Below are positions 9,380-20,962 of a stretch of 64,000 bases of DNA, in pieces. Numbering within the stretch: the stretch's first letter is position 1; each line of letters starts with the position of its first letter. Below the pieces are notes generated by a model. It was not told where the DNA came from. It was given only the letters and a program-made list of their open reading frames with translations, and did no database searches. The stretch spans positions 14,815,420-14,879,419 of the forward strand of contig CM020620.1 of assembly GCA_009829735.1 (NCBI GenBank), in the 5' to 3' direction. This DNA comes from Pyropia yezoensis. Its lineage: Eukaryota > Rhodophyta > Bangiophyceae > Bangiales > Bangiaceae. A program made the translations under genes and the position numbers.

Positions 9380-11827
9380 ATGTCCTATCCCCAGGTGCTT
9401 GGAGAGGAGGAAGACCTCCTGATCGGGGAGGAGATGGAGGACGACGCGCCTGTCGGTCCCGACGCCGCGCGTTACGGGGTGAGCTCGTCTGACGACGACG
9501 GGCCTGCGGTGTCCGTCCGTCTGTCGGCCGGAGGACTGTCGTCCGTGTGCAGCGGCACGACGGTGCCGTCGGCCGGCGGTCAACCCGGCGGTCAACCGCG
9601 CGTGGCGGCTTCTACCCCCTCTCTGCCGGCTGCCCGGATGGAGCCTGGTGCCGGTGCCGGCTCACCGCAGCTACCTCAAGATGGTCCGCCCTGCGGCGGA
9701 GGTGGCGACTCGCAGCCGACTCCGGCTGGTCAAGGTGGTCCGGGTGTCCGGGCGGTGACTCCTCGAGGCGGTCCCGACGTTGACGCGGGTGGTGGTGGCG
9801 GTGCGACACCCGGTGCGGCGGGTCAAGACGGTGCGGGTGTCCGCACGGCCGGGGCTCCGGCTCCGGAGGCTGTCCAAGTGCCTTCCCCTTCCGAGGGGGG
9901 GGCTACGCCGACGGGTGGTGCCGGCGCCGGTACCATACTTGCGGTGCCGCGGGTGTCGAGCGGTCAAGACGCTCCTTCTCCCATGGCGGTTGACACCGGG
10001 AGTTACTCCGGGCGGGCGCCCGCCCTTCTTCTTCCTCCTCGGCCTCGTCCATCTCCTACGTCGGCCCCTCTGCCGGTGGTGCGTCCCCCGGCGCCCCCGA
10101 TTCTTCCTGGTCCTGCCCGGGTTGCCCCGTTGGGTGGCGGCGTCGCCGTGGTGGCGGGTCAACCCGCCATGTCGGTGTCCGACTTGGTGGCTCGGGTTCG
10201 AGGCCTCACGGTGCAAGAGTCGATGGAGTCCGATGGGCGTATGCGGGTGGACCTCCACCTGGTGCATCCCCGTGGAGAGTCCTCCCGGCGCGTCAAGGTG
10301 GACCCGAGCTGTGAGCGGGAGTTGGTGCGGCTGGTCAACCAGCCGAACGCGGTCCGGGTGGAGCACCATTGGATCCTGAGTCAGCCGGACGACCGGCATG
10401 CGCAGCTCTGGCGCACCCGGGTGGGACGGGGTGAGGTCTACCTCGACCCCAACTTCGGGGTCTGCGACCTGATTGCCCCCCCGTTGCCGCGGGAGATTGA
10501 CTACCCGGCTAGTGCTCGGGGGATTGCGGCGGCGGCGGAGCCGGTTGCGTTTGGGGAGACGGTGGGCAGTACCGGTCGGTATCCCGAATTTGACTACTAC
10601 CCGGGGGTACCCCCGTATCTGTCGTTGACGGCTCCCTGCCCGCCCATGGCGGGGTTGAAGTCGGCGTCGAGTTGGCGACGTAACCATGGTGTCATGGCGG
10701 ATGCGTTCCGCACGGATATAACGTGTGCGTTGCAGACCGGCAACGGTCGTGCTCCGGTATACACTCCCGTGCGCCCGCCGCTATGGCAGGAGGGGTGGGA
10801 ACCCGCCCCTGCTTTCCGGTTTGACACCGGCTCCTGTCTTCGCTACTTCGGGAGTGTGTTGGCCTCGCGACCGGTCCACCCGTTGCAGGGTACCTTCACC
10901 CTTGGGGTTACCCTCGGGCAGGCTTCATCCTTCTTGCTGTCCGTCCGCCGGCAGGGTCGTCTGTTTCATCTTCCGACGGGTGTCCGTCGGCACATCGCGC
11001 AGTTGGGCGTGGATCTGATAGCCGCCAAGACCGGGTTGGCCCGGGAGTTCGAAGCCCTGCTGGCTGTTCACGATGCCGTGAACTGGGCTGGGGTGTTGGC
11101 CCTTCCCCCGTACCGGGACCCGCAGGCTGGGGCTTCCCCCTTGCCTCGTCACTCGTTGCGTGTCCGGCGTACTCAGCCGGGTGAGCCCAGTTGCCATGGG
11201 TGGGCATCCACCGAGGCTGTTGCTGACCTGGGTATTCCCATGGTTATCCATGACCCTCTTCAGGTCCTTGCTCCGTGGTTCGGTAACCCGATGCCGGCGG
11301 CGGTTGGCCGTCGTCCCCGAGAGTGGGGCTCTGTGGGTGGGGAGCGTGAGGTGTCCCGTCGTCGGGCGGAGTACCGCCGTGGTTACGGTGGAGCCCCTTC
11401 GGTAGGGTCCTACCGGGCCTCGTATCAGGTGCCACCGGCTCCGGTGGTAGCCGTGTCGGCTCCTGTGGCTCCTCTGGCTGCGCCAGTGTCACCTCCCGCC
11501 CCTGTCCTACATGACGGGGGTCCCCGTCTCTGGTATGAGGGCGTTGACGCCCTTGTTACCCGCGCAATGCGTGGGGGTCTCTCTGTTAGCTGGGGGGATA
11601 TCCCCCCAGGTGCTGCGCTGGTTGGGTCAGCGCGTTGCTTCGGTGGCGTGCTGGACCGCCTCCAGAAAGCTCTGGACGACGTGGAGGCTGGCCGCAGCAC
11701 CCTCGTCCAGTTATGCACCGAGGTAACTCGGGTGGTCGACCGTCGTGACGTTGCCGACCGGTGGAGCACGGAGGTCTACGCGCTTACGCGTGAGTGGCCT
11801 CCCTCGGGCAGTGGGTCTACCCACTGA
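9380..11827 (+). CDS. Element C antisense ORF protein (815 aa), function unknown
   Basis: A long uninterrupted reading frame on the strand opposite to gag-pol, between integrase and the 3' LTR. I prefer ATG 9380 (MSYPQVLGEEED) because the protein then opens with an acidic segment like that of the element B counterpart; ATG 9098 is in the same frame. Residues about 1-270 are Gly/Pro/Ala-rich and disordered. The C-terminal two thirds look folded. Near 10845-11085 they carry F-G-S-V, then R-R-x-G-x-L-x-H-L-P, then I-x-Q-L and a later V-N-W, in the same order and spacing as the element B antisense protein at 50286-52229. A helical C-terminal tail ends near W-S-T-E-V. No known domain is recognised. 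It is convergent with pol. That the two distinct elements keep it suggests selection; the role is not known. Confidence 0.72.
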   Translation: MSYPQVLGEEEDLLIGEEMEDDAPVGPDAARYGVSSSDDDGPAVSVRLSAGGLSSVCSGTTVPSAGGQPGGQPRVAASTPSLPAARMEPGAGAGSPQLPQDGPPCGGGGDSQPTPAGQGGPGVRAVTPRGGPDVDAGGGGGATPGAAGQDGAGVRTAGAPAPEAVQVPSPSEGGATPTGGAGAGTILAVPRVSSGQDAPSPMAVDTGSYSGRAPALLLPPRPRPSPTSAPLPVVRPPAPPILPGPARVAPLGGGVAVVAGQPAMSVSDLVARVRGLTVQESMESDGRMRVDLHLVHPRGESSRRVKVDPSCERELVRLVNQPNAVRVEHHWILSQPDDRHAQLWRTRVGRGEVYLDPNFGVCDLIAPPLPREIDYPASARGIAAAAEPVAFGETVGSTGRYPEFDYYPGVPPYLSLTAPCPPMAGLKSASSWRRNHGVMADAFRTDITCALQTGNGRAPVYTPVRPPLWQEGWEPAPAFRFDTGSCLRYFGSVLASRPVHPLQGTFTLGVTLGQASSFLLSVRRQGRLFHLPTGVRRHIAQLGVDLIAAKTGLAREFEALLAVHDAVNWAGVLALPPYRDPQAGASPLPRHSLRVRRTQPGEPSCHGWASTEAVADLGIPMVIHDPLQVLAPWFGNPMPAAVGRRPREWGSVGGEREVSRRRAEYRRGYGGAPSVGSYRASYQVPPAPVVAVSAPVAPLAAPVSPPAPVLHDGGPRLWYEGVDALVTRAMRGGLSVSWGDIPPGAALVGSARCFGGVLDRLQKALDDVEAGRSTLVQLCTEVTRVVDRRDVADRWSTEVYALTREWPPSGSGSTH

Positions 11828-12305
11828 GGAGTGCTATTGTTTGTGCGGGAGAGGGCCCCGGCAACCCTTATGGCAGCCGGGTAGTAGTGAGTATAAACTC
11901 ATCCCCTTTGGGGGCATTGCTTGCCTCTGTTTGCTGCCCTGGGGAGTACCCCTTCTGGCTCAGTGGTGCCTTGCCTCCCGTCCAACTTCTTCCGGTAGGT
12001 TCATGCTTGGGGAGGTCATCCTCCCTCACTTTGTGGCTTGGCTTGGGGAGGTCATCCTCCCGTGTAAGCTCCCTAGTTACTTCGATATTATCGGAGTTAG
12101 CCTTTACCTTTAAGTTAACTTATTAAGGTTCAGGTTTTACTTAGTTACCTAAGCTTAGCTCTACTTAGTTACCTAAGCTTGGTTCGACTTAGAAACCTAA
12201 GTCTGATTTGACTTAGAAACCTAAGTCTGCCGTAACCACGTCACACCCTACTTAGTAGGTATAAGCCTCACCCCCCAACAGCCGAAGTCGGTGTCGGTTG
12301 GGTTG
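11828..12305. promoter_or_regulatory. Convergent 3' junction in element C, probable two-way transcript-end region
   Basis: This 478-bp gap lies between the end of the antisense reading frame (11827, +) and the end of pol (12306, -). It contains two copies of a CTTGGGGAGGTCATCCTCCC-type foldback near 12005-12063 and the palindromic 24-bp repeats at 12139-12234. The placement suggests a bidirectional end region, but no polyadenylation signal is certain. Confidence 0.45.
12139..12234. repeat. Four tandem 24-bp palindromic units
   Basis: Units start at 12139, 12163, 12187 and 12211, exactly 24 bp apart. Each contains ACTTAG, a 4-nt spacer ending in AC, and CTAAG, so every unit can fold into a small hairpin. 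The first two units differ from the last two in the spacer and tail (TTAC and AAGCT versus AAAC and AAGTCT), indicating a duplication of diverged pairs. Confidence 0.85.
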
Positions 12306-13292
12306 TTACAGTAGGCGTCGTCGCCTCATGTACGGCATGAGGAGTTGGCGGGGTATATTTGCCGCCTGTTCCCAGGTGGGTGAGTCGTATCCGACCCACA
12401 TAACCTTGACGTACCAGGGTCTTGGTAGGTCCGGGTCGTTGTGTCCGACCACGCTCTCTACTTGGTATGGAATCCCATCCGGTCCCACCGGGTCATCTGA
12501 CCGGTGGGTTGTAAGAGCTTCATGTAGCAACCCAGCCGGTACCGGCTGAGGCTGTTCCGGCATCGGAGCAGGTGTGACGTCATTCATGCTGATGCGTTGA
12601 ATCTCCGTATCGGAGTGTAAGATAACAGAGTGGTCATCTCTGTGGAGGATCTGGTACGGTCCCTTGACCGGTTGCATAAGCTTGTTCCCTCGGAACTTCT
12701 GGTGTCTGATATAGACCCAGTCACCTGTTACCAGGGTTGCGTTGCGCACCCGTAGTCGGGCGTCGAAGTTCTTCTTATACCGAAGTTGTGTTCTGTCAAG
12801 GGCACCCTTGAGCATAGGAATCATCCACGATAGCTTGGCCAACCAAGCTAGGTGGATGCGTTCGGCGGGTCGGCCCTTCGGTGTATCATACCGAGTGCAC
12901 CTGCCGGGTGGCAGCGTCAAGTTACCGACGCCTAGTGGCATGACCCACTCCAGCGGAGCAATGTTTGTGCTCCGATGTGGCCTGGCATTGTATGCCAGGG
13001 TGAGTACGGACAGAAGCCTGTCCCACGTGTTCGTGTGCTCGGCCACGTAGCACTGTAGCATCTTTACGATGATGCGGTTGAACCGCTCCACCTGCCCGTT
13101 GGACTGCGGGTGGTAGTCGGATGCCCGACGTGGTTCGATACCGAACATGCCCAGGACCTTAGTGCAGAATGCCGACGTAAGGTTTGCTCCGTTATCGGAG
13201 AGGAGTTGCTTCATGACTCCGTATGCACTGATCCAGTGGTCAACCACTGCGTTCATGATCGTGTATGCCGTATCATTCGGGATGGCTGCCGC

Positions 13293-16200
13293 TCTTGACA
13301 GCTTAGTGAAGCGGTCAGACATGACCAGGATGTACCTGTTCCCTTCTTCCGTTATCGGAAGTGGCCCGAGTATGTCGATAGCGACTTGCTCGTTGGGCCC
13401 ATCAGGTGGGAATAGCTTCATGGCAGACGCCCGCCTATGTAGACTCATGCGGTTACGTGCACAGGGGTGGCATCCCCTTACGTGGTCGACCACGTCGACG
13501 GCCATTGCTGGCCAGTAGAAGAACCTTCGCATTGCTGCGAACATACGTGAACCCCCCGGGTGTCCGGCTGTAGGGTTCTCATGTTCTCGTTTCATGACGG
13601 CTTGCCGTAAGGCACACGGGAACCACGACTTGATGTCGTCCATCGGCGGGTGCCCGCCGGTATATAAGTCCGTCTTCGTTCTCGGAGAAGATGCCGGCCG
13701 TACGGGCCAGGAGGTTAGCACGATGACGTCTACAGTCATCGTCGTTGGCCTGTGCCTCGCGGAAGTCCGCGAGGGTCAATGGGCACGCAAGGTGTGCCAT
13801 GGTATGGTCAGCCATACCCTGGGTAGCATTACCCACCATGCACACCGGTACCACCGGGATGTCCTCGTCCACCGGGCGGGTATCCCCGCTCGGCATGTCA
13901 AGTCGAGACAACGCGTCTCCGAGGTGGTGGGTTGACCCAGCCTTATACACCGTGCGGTAGTCGTGCTCGGCCATCTTCAGCCTCCATCGGGCTAGCCTCC
14001 CATGGCTATCGGAATCCTTGTCACCAAGGTTGAGGAGCCATCGTAGGGGTTCGTGGTCGGACCTCACGATGAACCTGGAGCCCTCCAGGTATGGACGGAG
14101 CAGTTGCACTGCCCATATAACTCCGAGGCATTCACGCTCGGTGGCACTATAGTTCCGCTCAGCCGGGTTGAGTGTCCGGCTGAAGTACCCTACCGGACGT
14201 AGGTCCGGGATAACGTTGTCGGTACCTATCAACGTCTCTCCCTGTAACAGGGTGCATCCCACTTGTGTATCACACGCATCGACATCGATGACGAAGGTAC
14301 CCCGTCTATGCGGTAACGCAAGGACGGGTGGGGCTAGTAGGGCTCGCTTCAGCGACTCGAATGCCTCCTCTTCGCTAGGCGAAGGGGTTGGAGTACCTTG
14401 GGTAAGGTACTGCTCGTAAGAACCGTTAACGGTTTAGCTATCCGAGCGAAGTCCTTGACGAACCGTCGGTATACATTGCACATTCCCAGGAAGCTCTTGA
14501 GCTGCGTCTGGGTGTTAGGGAACCGGGCATCCCGGAGTGCCCGGGTATTGGCTTCGAGTACCCCTAGTTTACCAGGGGTTCTCTGGTGGCCCAGATACTC
14601 GACCGTCTGTTGGAAGAAGGCGCACTTCTTCAGACGCAGGGTTACCCCGGCGTTCCTCAAGAGGGTGAGTACCTCGTCAACATGTTGTACATGGTCATCC
14701 ATGTTACGCGAGAAGACGATGACGTCATCGAGGTACACTAGGCAGTTACGCCACTTCACCCCCGACAGTATCATGTCGATAGCCCGCTGGAATGTAGCGG
14801 GGGCGTTGGACAATCCGAAGGGCATCCTTAGGAACTCGTACACTCCACTGTGACAGACGAATGCCGTCTTGGGGATATCCTCGTCCGCCACTGGGATCTG
14901 CCAGTATCCGGCATTGCAGTCGATGGTGGTAAACACCGTAGCCTCCCCCATGGAGTCGATGCATTCATCCATCCTTGGTAAAGGGTATGAGTCCTTCTTG
15001 GTAACCAAGTTGAGGCGTCGATAATCGATGCAAAACCGAGGGGTTTGATCCTTCTTCGGCACAATAACGACTGGGGCACCCCATTCCGACATCGAAGGTC
15101 GGATCACCTTAGCTTCACTCATCCTCTTCACTTCTCCATCAACGATCTCTCGTTGCATAGGTCCCGCTCGGTGCGGTTGTAAGCGGGCGGGTCGTGCGCC
15201 TGGTACCAGGTCTATACGATGTTGGGTTGCCCCAATGGTCCCCAAGGCCCCGCCTGTCCACATGACGTCATGCTTTCTTAGCATCCGTCGTACCCCTTCG
15301 GCTACCGAAGGGGGAAGGTGGTCGAGGTCAGCCTCGGCCAGTGCCTTCAAGGCCTCTTGGTCCTTTGGCGGCAGGTCCGCCGGAGCCGCCGATGGGTTAG
15401 GCTTCCCGTCATCGGGTTGCTGTCGCTCGGTGGTCTCGGCGACCGCCAGTACTTCAAGTGGTTCCACTTGACCTTCCTTTTCAGGGGTAAGGATATCTCC
15501 TTCGTAGAGTTCGGCAATCCCGAGGATAGTTCTCTTCGGGAGGGTGACTGCCTTACGGCGATAGTTCGCCATCACTAGGAGGGACGACCCTCCTGCTGGG
15601 AGGTCTATGAGACCGTTGGCCATGGTCAACCCATGGCGCTTGTACGTCCGTAGGTTGGACTGGACTCTGCAGATGCCTGCGAGGTCGCAGTTAACCGGGA
15701 GGACTGTCTCTGACAACGGCTCAAAGCGAGTTCGCTTGGCCAACCGAAGTGTCTTCGGCTCGACGCTTGCGTACACCTCAGCCACGTTAACGTGGCTTCC
15801 TTGTAGCGTCAGGTCCCTGACGATAGCCGTGTGTCCTCGCTTCGTCTCGTCGGCTTCTTGAAGCTCGACGGTCCTCCGGCCTGGCCGGATTGCATCAACG
15901 TGAACGTTGATGAAGGTGCACCCCAGTATGCAGGGCACCGATAGCGTTTCACATACCAGGAAGTCAACTTCCGTGGTGAGATCCCCGATGGTAACCTGCA
16001 GCGACATCGCTGCGGTCGTACGAATGAGTCGACCATTCGCGTCCTTGATGGTGGGTCCCCGAGTCACTCTGACTCGTGGAAGCCACTTGTCCGGGAGGTA
16101 TCCTTCCGGATAAGGTTGGGTCCAGCCCTGTGTCCAGTACAGGGTAGTACGATCGTGTCGACTGGGGGTCAACCCCCAGTGTGGCTGATACCTTGAAGTT

Positions 16201-16874
16201 CTCCAAGGTAAACAACACATGTCCTACGCCGATATCCGGTGTAGCTCGGGCATCCTGAACAGGGCCCTTGTCTGGTTCAACGTGACGGGGCTTCCCGTCC
16301 TCTCTCCAACCTTGGAGGTTGGTCATCAATCCCCTGACGCCGTGTCGTCGGGGCCGGAAGGTGTACCGGGGGTTGATGCGGCGTCGCTCAACCGCGCTCT
16401 CCGTGGGGCTTTCCCCGCGGTACTCCGGGTGGCTTGCTTGGGTAATCCCAGCGCCCCCCCGGTCATCCTTCCTCTTACTCGTTTCCGCCCTTGGTAGGGT
16501 GCTGTCCGCGGGACATCCGGCTGAGGAGGTGCCCCCTCGACGGCCAGTACTCCACCTGGAGCTGGCTGCCTACCCGGTGCGGGTCCGGGTGCTCGGGCGG
16601 GATACCCCCCGGTGGCTGCCTTGCGTTGCGCCGCTGCCCCCGAGACTCCTCGGGATGAGTGGGCAGGAAGACACCCAGTGCTGGGGATCCCACACAAACA
16701 TACCCCGGACGTGCCGGTCCCCCCTTGAGTTCGCATCGGGGTAGCCCGTAGCTACGGTTGCCTCCCTCGGGCGCCCGAGTGCCTGCTCCCTGGTAGGCCT
16801 TGGGTCCTTGGGTCAACCGGAACATGGACTCCCCCAACCGGTTGGGTCGGCCCGCAATCTGCGGAGGTGCCTCC
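13293..16874 (-). repeat. Left copy of a 3.58-kb duplicated segment beside the gap
   Basis: This stretch matches 17375-20962 almost base for base, differing mainly by single-base length changes in homopolymer runs, and it stops exactly at the N run. It covers the middle of integrase back to late gag of element C. The abrupt ends at both sides of the gap point to two overlapping contig ends rather than a biological tandem copy. Confidence 0.88.
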
Positions 16875-17374
16875 NNNNNNNNNNNNNNNNNNNNNNNNNN
16901 NNNNNNNNNNNNNNNNNNNNNNNNNNNNNNNNNNNNNNNNNNNNNNNNNNNNNNNNNNNNNNNNNNNNNNNNNNNNNNNNNNNNNNNNNNNNNNNNNNNN
17001 NNNNNNNNNNNNNNNNNNNNNNNNNNNNNNNNNNNNNNNNNNNNNNNNNNNNNNNNNNNNNNNNNNNNNNNNNNNNNNNNNNNNNNNNNNNNNNNNNNNN
17101 NNNNNNNNNNNNNNNNNNNNNNNNNNNNNNNNNNNNNNNNNNNNNNNNNNNNNNNNNNNNNNNNNNNNNNNNNNNNNNNNNNNNNNNNNNNNNNNNNNNN
17201 NNNNNNNNNNNNNNNNNNNNNNNNNNNNNNNNNNNNNNNNNNNNNNNNNNNNNNNNNNNNNNNNNNNNNNNNNNNNNNNNNNNNNNNNNNNNNNNNNNNN
17301 NNNNNNNNNNNNNNNNNNNNNNNNNNNNNNNNNNNNNNNNNNNNNNNNNNNNNNNNNNNNNNNNNNNNNNNNNN
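16875..17374. other. Assembly gap, 500 N
   Basis: Exactly 500 undetermined bases. The round number indicates a gap of unknown size. Because the flanks overlap in sequence, the true distance may be negative. Confidence 0.99.
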
Positions 17375-20300
17375 TCTTGACAGCTTAGTGAAGCGGTCAG
17401 ACATGACCAGGATGTACCTGTTCCCTTCTTCCGTTATCGGAAGTGGCCCGAGTATGTCGATAGCGACTTGCTCGTTGGGCCCATCAGGTGGGAATAGCTT
17501 CATGGCAGACGCCCGCCTATGTAGACTCATGCGGTTACGTGCACAGGGGTGGCATCCCCTTACGTGGTCGACCACGTCGACGGCCATTGCTGGCCAGTAG
17601 AAGAACCTTCGCATTGCTGCGAACATACGTGAACCCCCGGGTGTCCGGCTGTAGGGGTTCTCATGTTCTCGTTTCATGACGGCTTGCCGTAAGGCACACG
17701 GGAACCACGACTTGATGTCGTCCATCGGCGGGTGCCCGCCGGTATATAAGTCCGTCTTCGTTCTCGGAGAAGATGCCGGCCGTACGGGCCAGGAGGTTAG
17801 CACGATGACGTCTACAGTCATCGTCGTTGGCCTGTGCCTCGCGGAAGTCCGCGAGGGTCAATGGGCACGCAAGGTGTGCCATGGTATGGTCAGCCATACC
17901 CTGGGTAGCATTACCATGCACACCGGTACCACCGGGATGTCCTCGTCCACCGGGCGGGTATCCCCGCTCGGCATGTCAAGTCGAGACAACGCGTCTCCGA
18001 GGTGGTGGGTTGACCCAGCCTTATACACCGTGCGGTAGTCGTGCTCGGCCATCTTCAGCTCCATCGGGCTAGCCTCCCATGGCTATCGGAATCCTTGTCA
18101 CCAAGGTTGAGAGCCATCGTAGGGGTTCGTGGTCGGACCTCACGATGAACCTGGAGCCCTCCAGGTATGGACGGAGCAGTTGCACTGCCCATATAACTCC
18201 GAGGCATTCACGCTCGGTGGCACTATAGTTCCGCTCAGCCGGGTTGAGTGTCCGGCTGAAGTACCCTACCGGACGTAGGTCCGGGATAACGTTGTCGGTA
18301 CCTATCAACGTCTCTCCCTGTAACAGGGTGCATCCCACTTGTGTATCACACGCATCGACATCGATGACGAAGGTACCCCGTCTATGCGGTAACGCAAGGA
18401 CGGGTGGGGCTAGTAGGGCTCGCTTCAGCGACTCGAATGCCTCCTCTTCGCTAGGCGAAGGGGGTTGGAGTACCTTGGGTAAGGTACTGCTCGTAAGAAC
18501 CGTTAACGGTTTAGCTATCCGAGCGAAGTCCTTGACGAACCGTCGGTATACATTGCACATTCCCAGGAAGCTCTTGAGCTGCGTCTAGGTGTTAGGGAAC
18601 CGGGCATCCCGGAGTGCCCGGGTATTGGCTTCGAGTACCCCTAGTTTACCAGGGGTTCTCTGGTGGCCCAGATACTCGACCGTCTGTTGGAAGAAGGCGC
18701 ACTTCTTCAGACGCAGGGTTACCCCGGCGTTCCTCAAGAGGGTGAGTACCTCGTCAACATGTTGTACATGGTCATCCATGTTACGCGAGAAGACGATGAC
18801 GTCATCGAGGTACACTAGGCAGTTACGCCACTTCACCCCCGACAGTATCATGTCGATAGCCCGCTGGAATGTAGCGGGGGCGTTGGACAATCCGAAGGGC
18901 ATCCTTAGGAACTCGTACACTCCACTGTGACAGACGAATGCCGTCTTGGGGATATCCTCGTCCGCCACTGGGATCTGCCAGTATCCGGCATTGCAGTCGA
19001 TGGTGGTAAACACCGTAGCCTCCCCCATGGAGTCGATGCATTCATCCATCCTTGGTAAAGGGTATGAGTCCTTCTTGGTAACCAAGTTGAGGCGTCGATA
19101 ATCGATGCAAAACCGAGGGGTTTGATCCTTCTTCGGCACAATAACGACTGGGGCACCCCATTCCGACATCGAAGGTCGGATCACCTTAGCTTCACTCATC
19201 CTCTTCACTTCTCCATCAACGATCTCTCGTTGCATAGGTCCCGCTCGGTGCGGTTGTAAGCGGGCGGGTCGTGCGCCTGGTACCAGGTCTATACGATGTT
19301 GGGTTGCCCCAATGGTCCCCAAGGCCCCGCCTGTCCACATGACGTCATGCTTTCTTAGCATCCGTCGTACCCCTTCGGCTACCGAAGGGGGAAGGTGGTC
19401 GAGGTCAGCCTCGGCCAGTGCCTTCAAGGCCTCTTGGTCCTTTGGCGGCAGGTCCGCCGGAGCCGCCGATGGGTTAGGCTTCCCGTCATCGGGTTGCTGT
19501 CGCTCGGTGGTCTCGGCGACCGCCAGTACTTCAAGTGGTTCCACTTGACCTTCCTTTTCAGGGGTAAGGATATCTCCTTCGTAGAGTTCGGCAATCCGAG
19601 GATAGTTCTCTTCGGGAGGGTGACTGCCTTACGGCGATAGTTCGCCATCACTAGGAGGGACGACCCTCCTGCTGGGAGGTCTATGAGACCGTTGGCCATG
19701 GTCAACCCATGGCGCTTGTACGTCCGTAGGTTGGACTGGACTCTGCAGATGCCTGCGAGGTCGCAGTTAACCGGGAGGACTGTCTCTGACAACGGCTCAA
19801 AGCGAGTTCGCTTGGCCAACCGAAGTGTCTTCGGCTCGACGCTTGCGTACACCTCAGCCACGTTAACGTGGCTTCCTTGTAGCGTCAGGTCCCTGACGAT
19901 AGCCGTGTGTCCTCGCTTCGTCTCGTCGGCTTCTTGAAGCTCGACGGTCCTCCGGCCTGGCCGGATTGCATCAACGTGAACGTTGATGAAGGTGCACCCC
20001 AGTATGCAGGGCACCGATAGCGTTTCACATACCAGGAAGTCAACTTCCGTGGTGAGATCCCCGATGGTAACCTGCAGCGACATCGCTGCGGTCGTACGAA
20101 TGAGTCGACCATTCGCGTCCTTGATGGTGGGTCCCCGAGTCACTCTGACTCGTGGAAGCCACTTGTCCGGGAGGGTATCCTTCCGGATAAGGTTGGGTCC
20201 AGCCCCTGTGTCCAGTACAGGGTAGTACGATCGTGTCGACTGGGGGTCAACCCCCAGTGTGGCTGATACCTTGAAGTTCTCCAAGGTAAACAACACATGT

Positions 20301-20962
20301 CCTACGCCGATATCCGGTGTAGCTCGGGCATCCTGAACAGGGCCCTTGTCTGGTTCAACGTGACGGGGCTTCCCGTCCTCTCCTCCCAACCTTGGAGGTT
20401 GGTCATCAATCCCCTGACGCCGTGTCGTCGGGGCCGGAAGGTGTACCCGGGGGTTGATGCGGCGTCGGCTCAACCGCGCTCTCCGTGGGGCTTTCCCCGC
20501 GGTACTCCGGGGTGGCTTGCTTGGGTAATCCCAGCGCCCCCCGGTCATCCTTCCTCTTACTCGTTTCCCGCCCTTGGTAGGGTGCTGTCCGCTGGGACAT
20601 CCGGCTGAGGAGGTGCCCCCTCGACGGCCAGTACTCCACCTGGAGCTGGCTGCCTACCCGGTGCGGGTCCGGGTGCTCGGGCGGGATACCCCCCGGTGGC
20701 TGCCTTGCGTTGCGCCGCTGCCCCCCGAGACTCCTCGGGGATGAGTGGGCAGGAAGACACCCAGTGCTGGGGATCCCCACACAACATACACCCGGACGTG
20801 CCGGTCCCCCCTTGAGTTCGCATCGGGGTAGCCCCGTAGCTACGGTTGCCTCCCTCGGGCGCCCGAGTGCCTGCTCCCTGGTAGGCCTTGGGTCCTTGGG
20901 TCAACCGGAACATGGACTCCCCCAACCGGTTGGGTCGGCCCGCAATCTGCGGAGGTGCCTCC
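17375..20962 (-). repeat. Right copy of the 3.58-kb duplicated segment beside the gap
   Basis: Counterpart of 13293-16874. It starts at the first base after the N run with TCTTGACAGCTTAGTG, found at 13293 in the other copy, and ends at GCGGAGGTGCCTCC, where the other copy meets the gap. Confidence 0.88.

Larger units (their letters stand above)
12306..20548 (-). pseudogene. Element C pol region (protease, RT, RNase H, integrase), duplicated around an N gap
   Basis: Reading right to left, the right-hand copy has retropepsin (D-T-G-A-G-P-N near 20200), Ty3-type reverse transcriptase with the Y-L-D-D-V motif (near 18810), and RNase H starting F-V-I-D-V-D-A (near 18370). After the gap-flanking repeat the order resumes, and the left-hand copy continues through RNase H and into integrase. 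Integrase shows an H-x3-H...C-x2-C zinc site (H-P-C-A-R-N near 13460), the D-I-L-G-P-L-P core, and a C-terminal chromo-like motif (V-M-W-V-G-Y-D) near 12400. A handful of breaks are present in total. The duplicated segment should not be read as two genes. Confidence 0.85.

Noticed and set aside
9671-10687. A 338-residue minus-strand Arg/His-rich frame in element C
   Set aside because: It is a complement shadow of the antisense protein at 9380-11827; the composition is that of reversed Gly/Pro codons.
12139-12234. CRISPR-like array
   Set aside because: Regular 24-bp units but without spacers; plain tandem repeats in a eukaryotic retroelement.
16475-17821. A frame running through the N gap, apparently a second integrase
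   Set aside because: The middle is undetermined bases, and the flanks are the two copies of the duplicated contig end.
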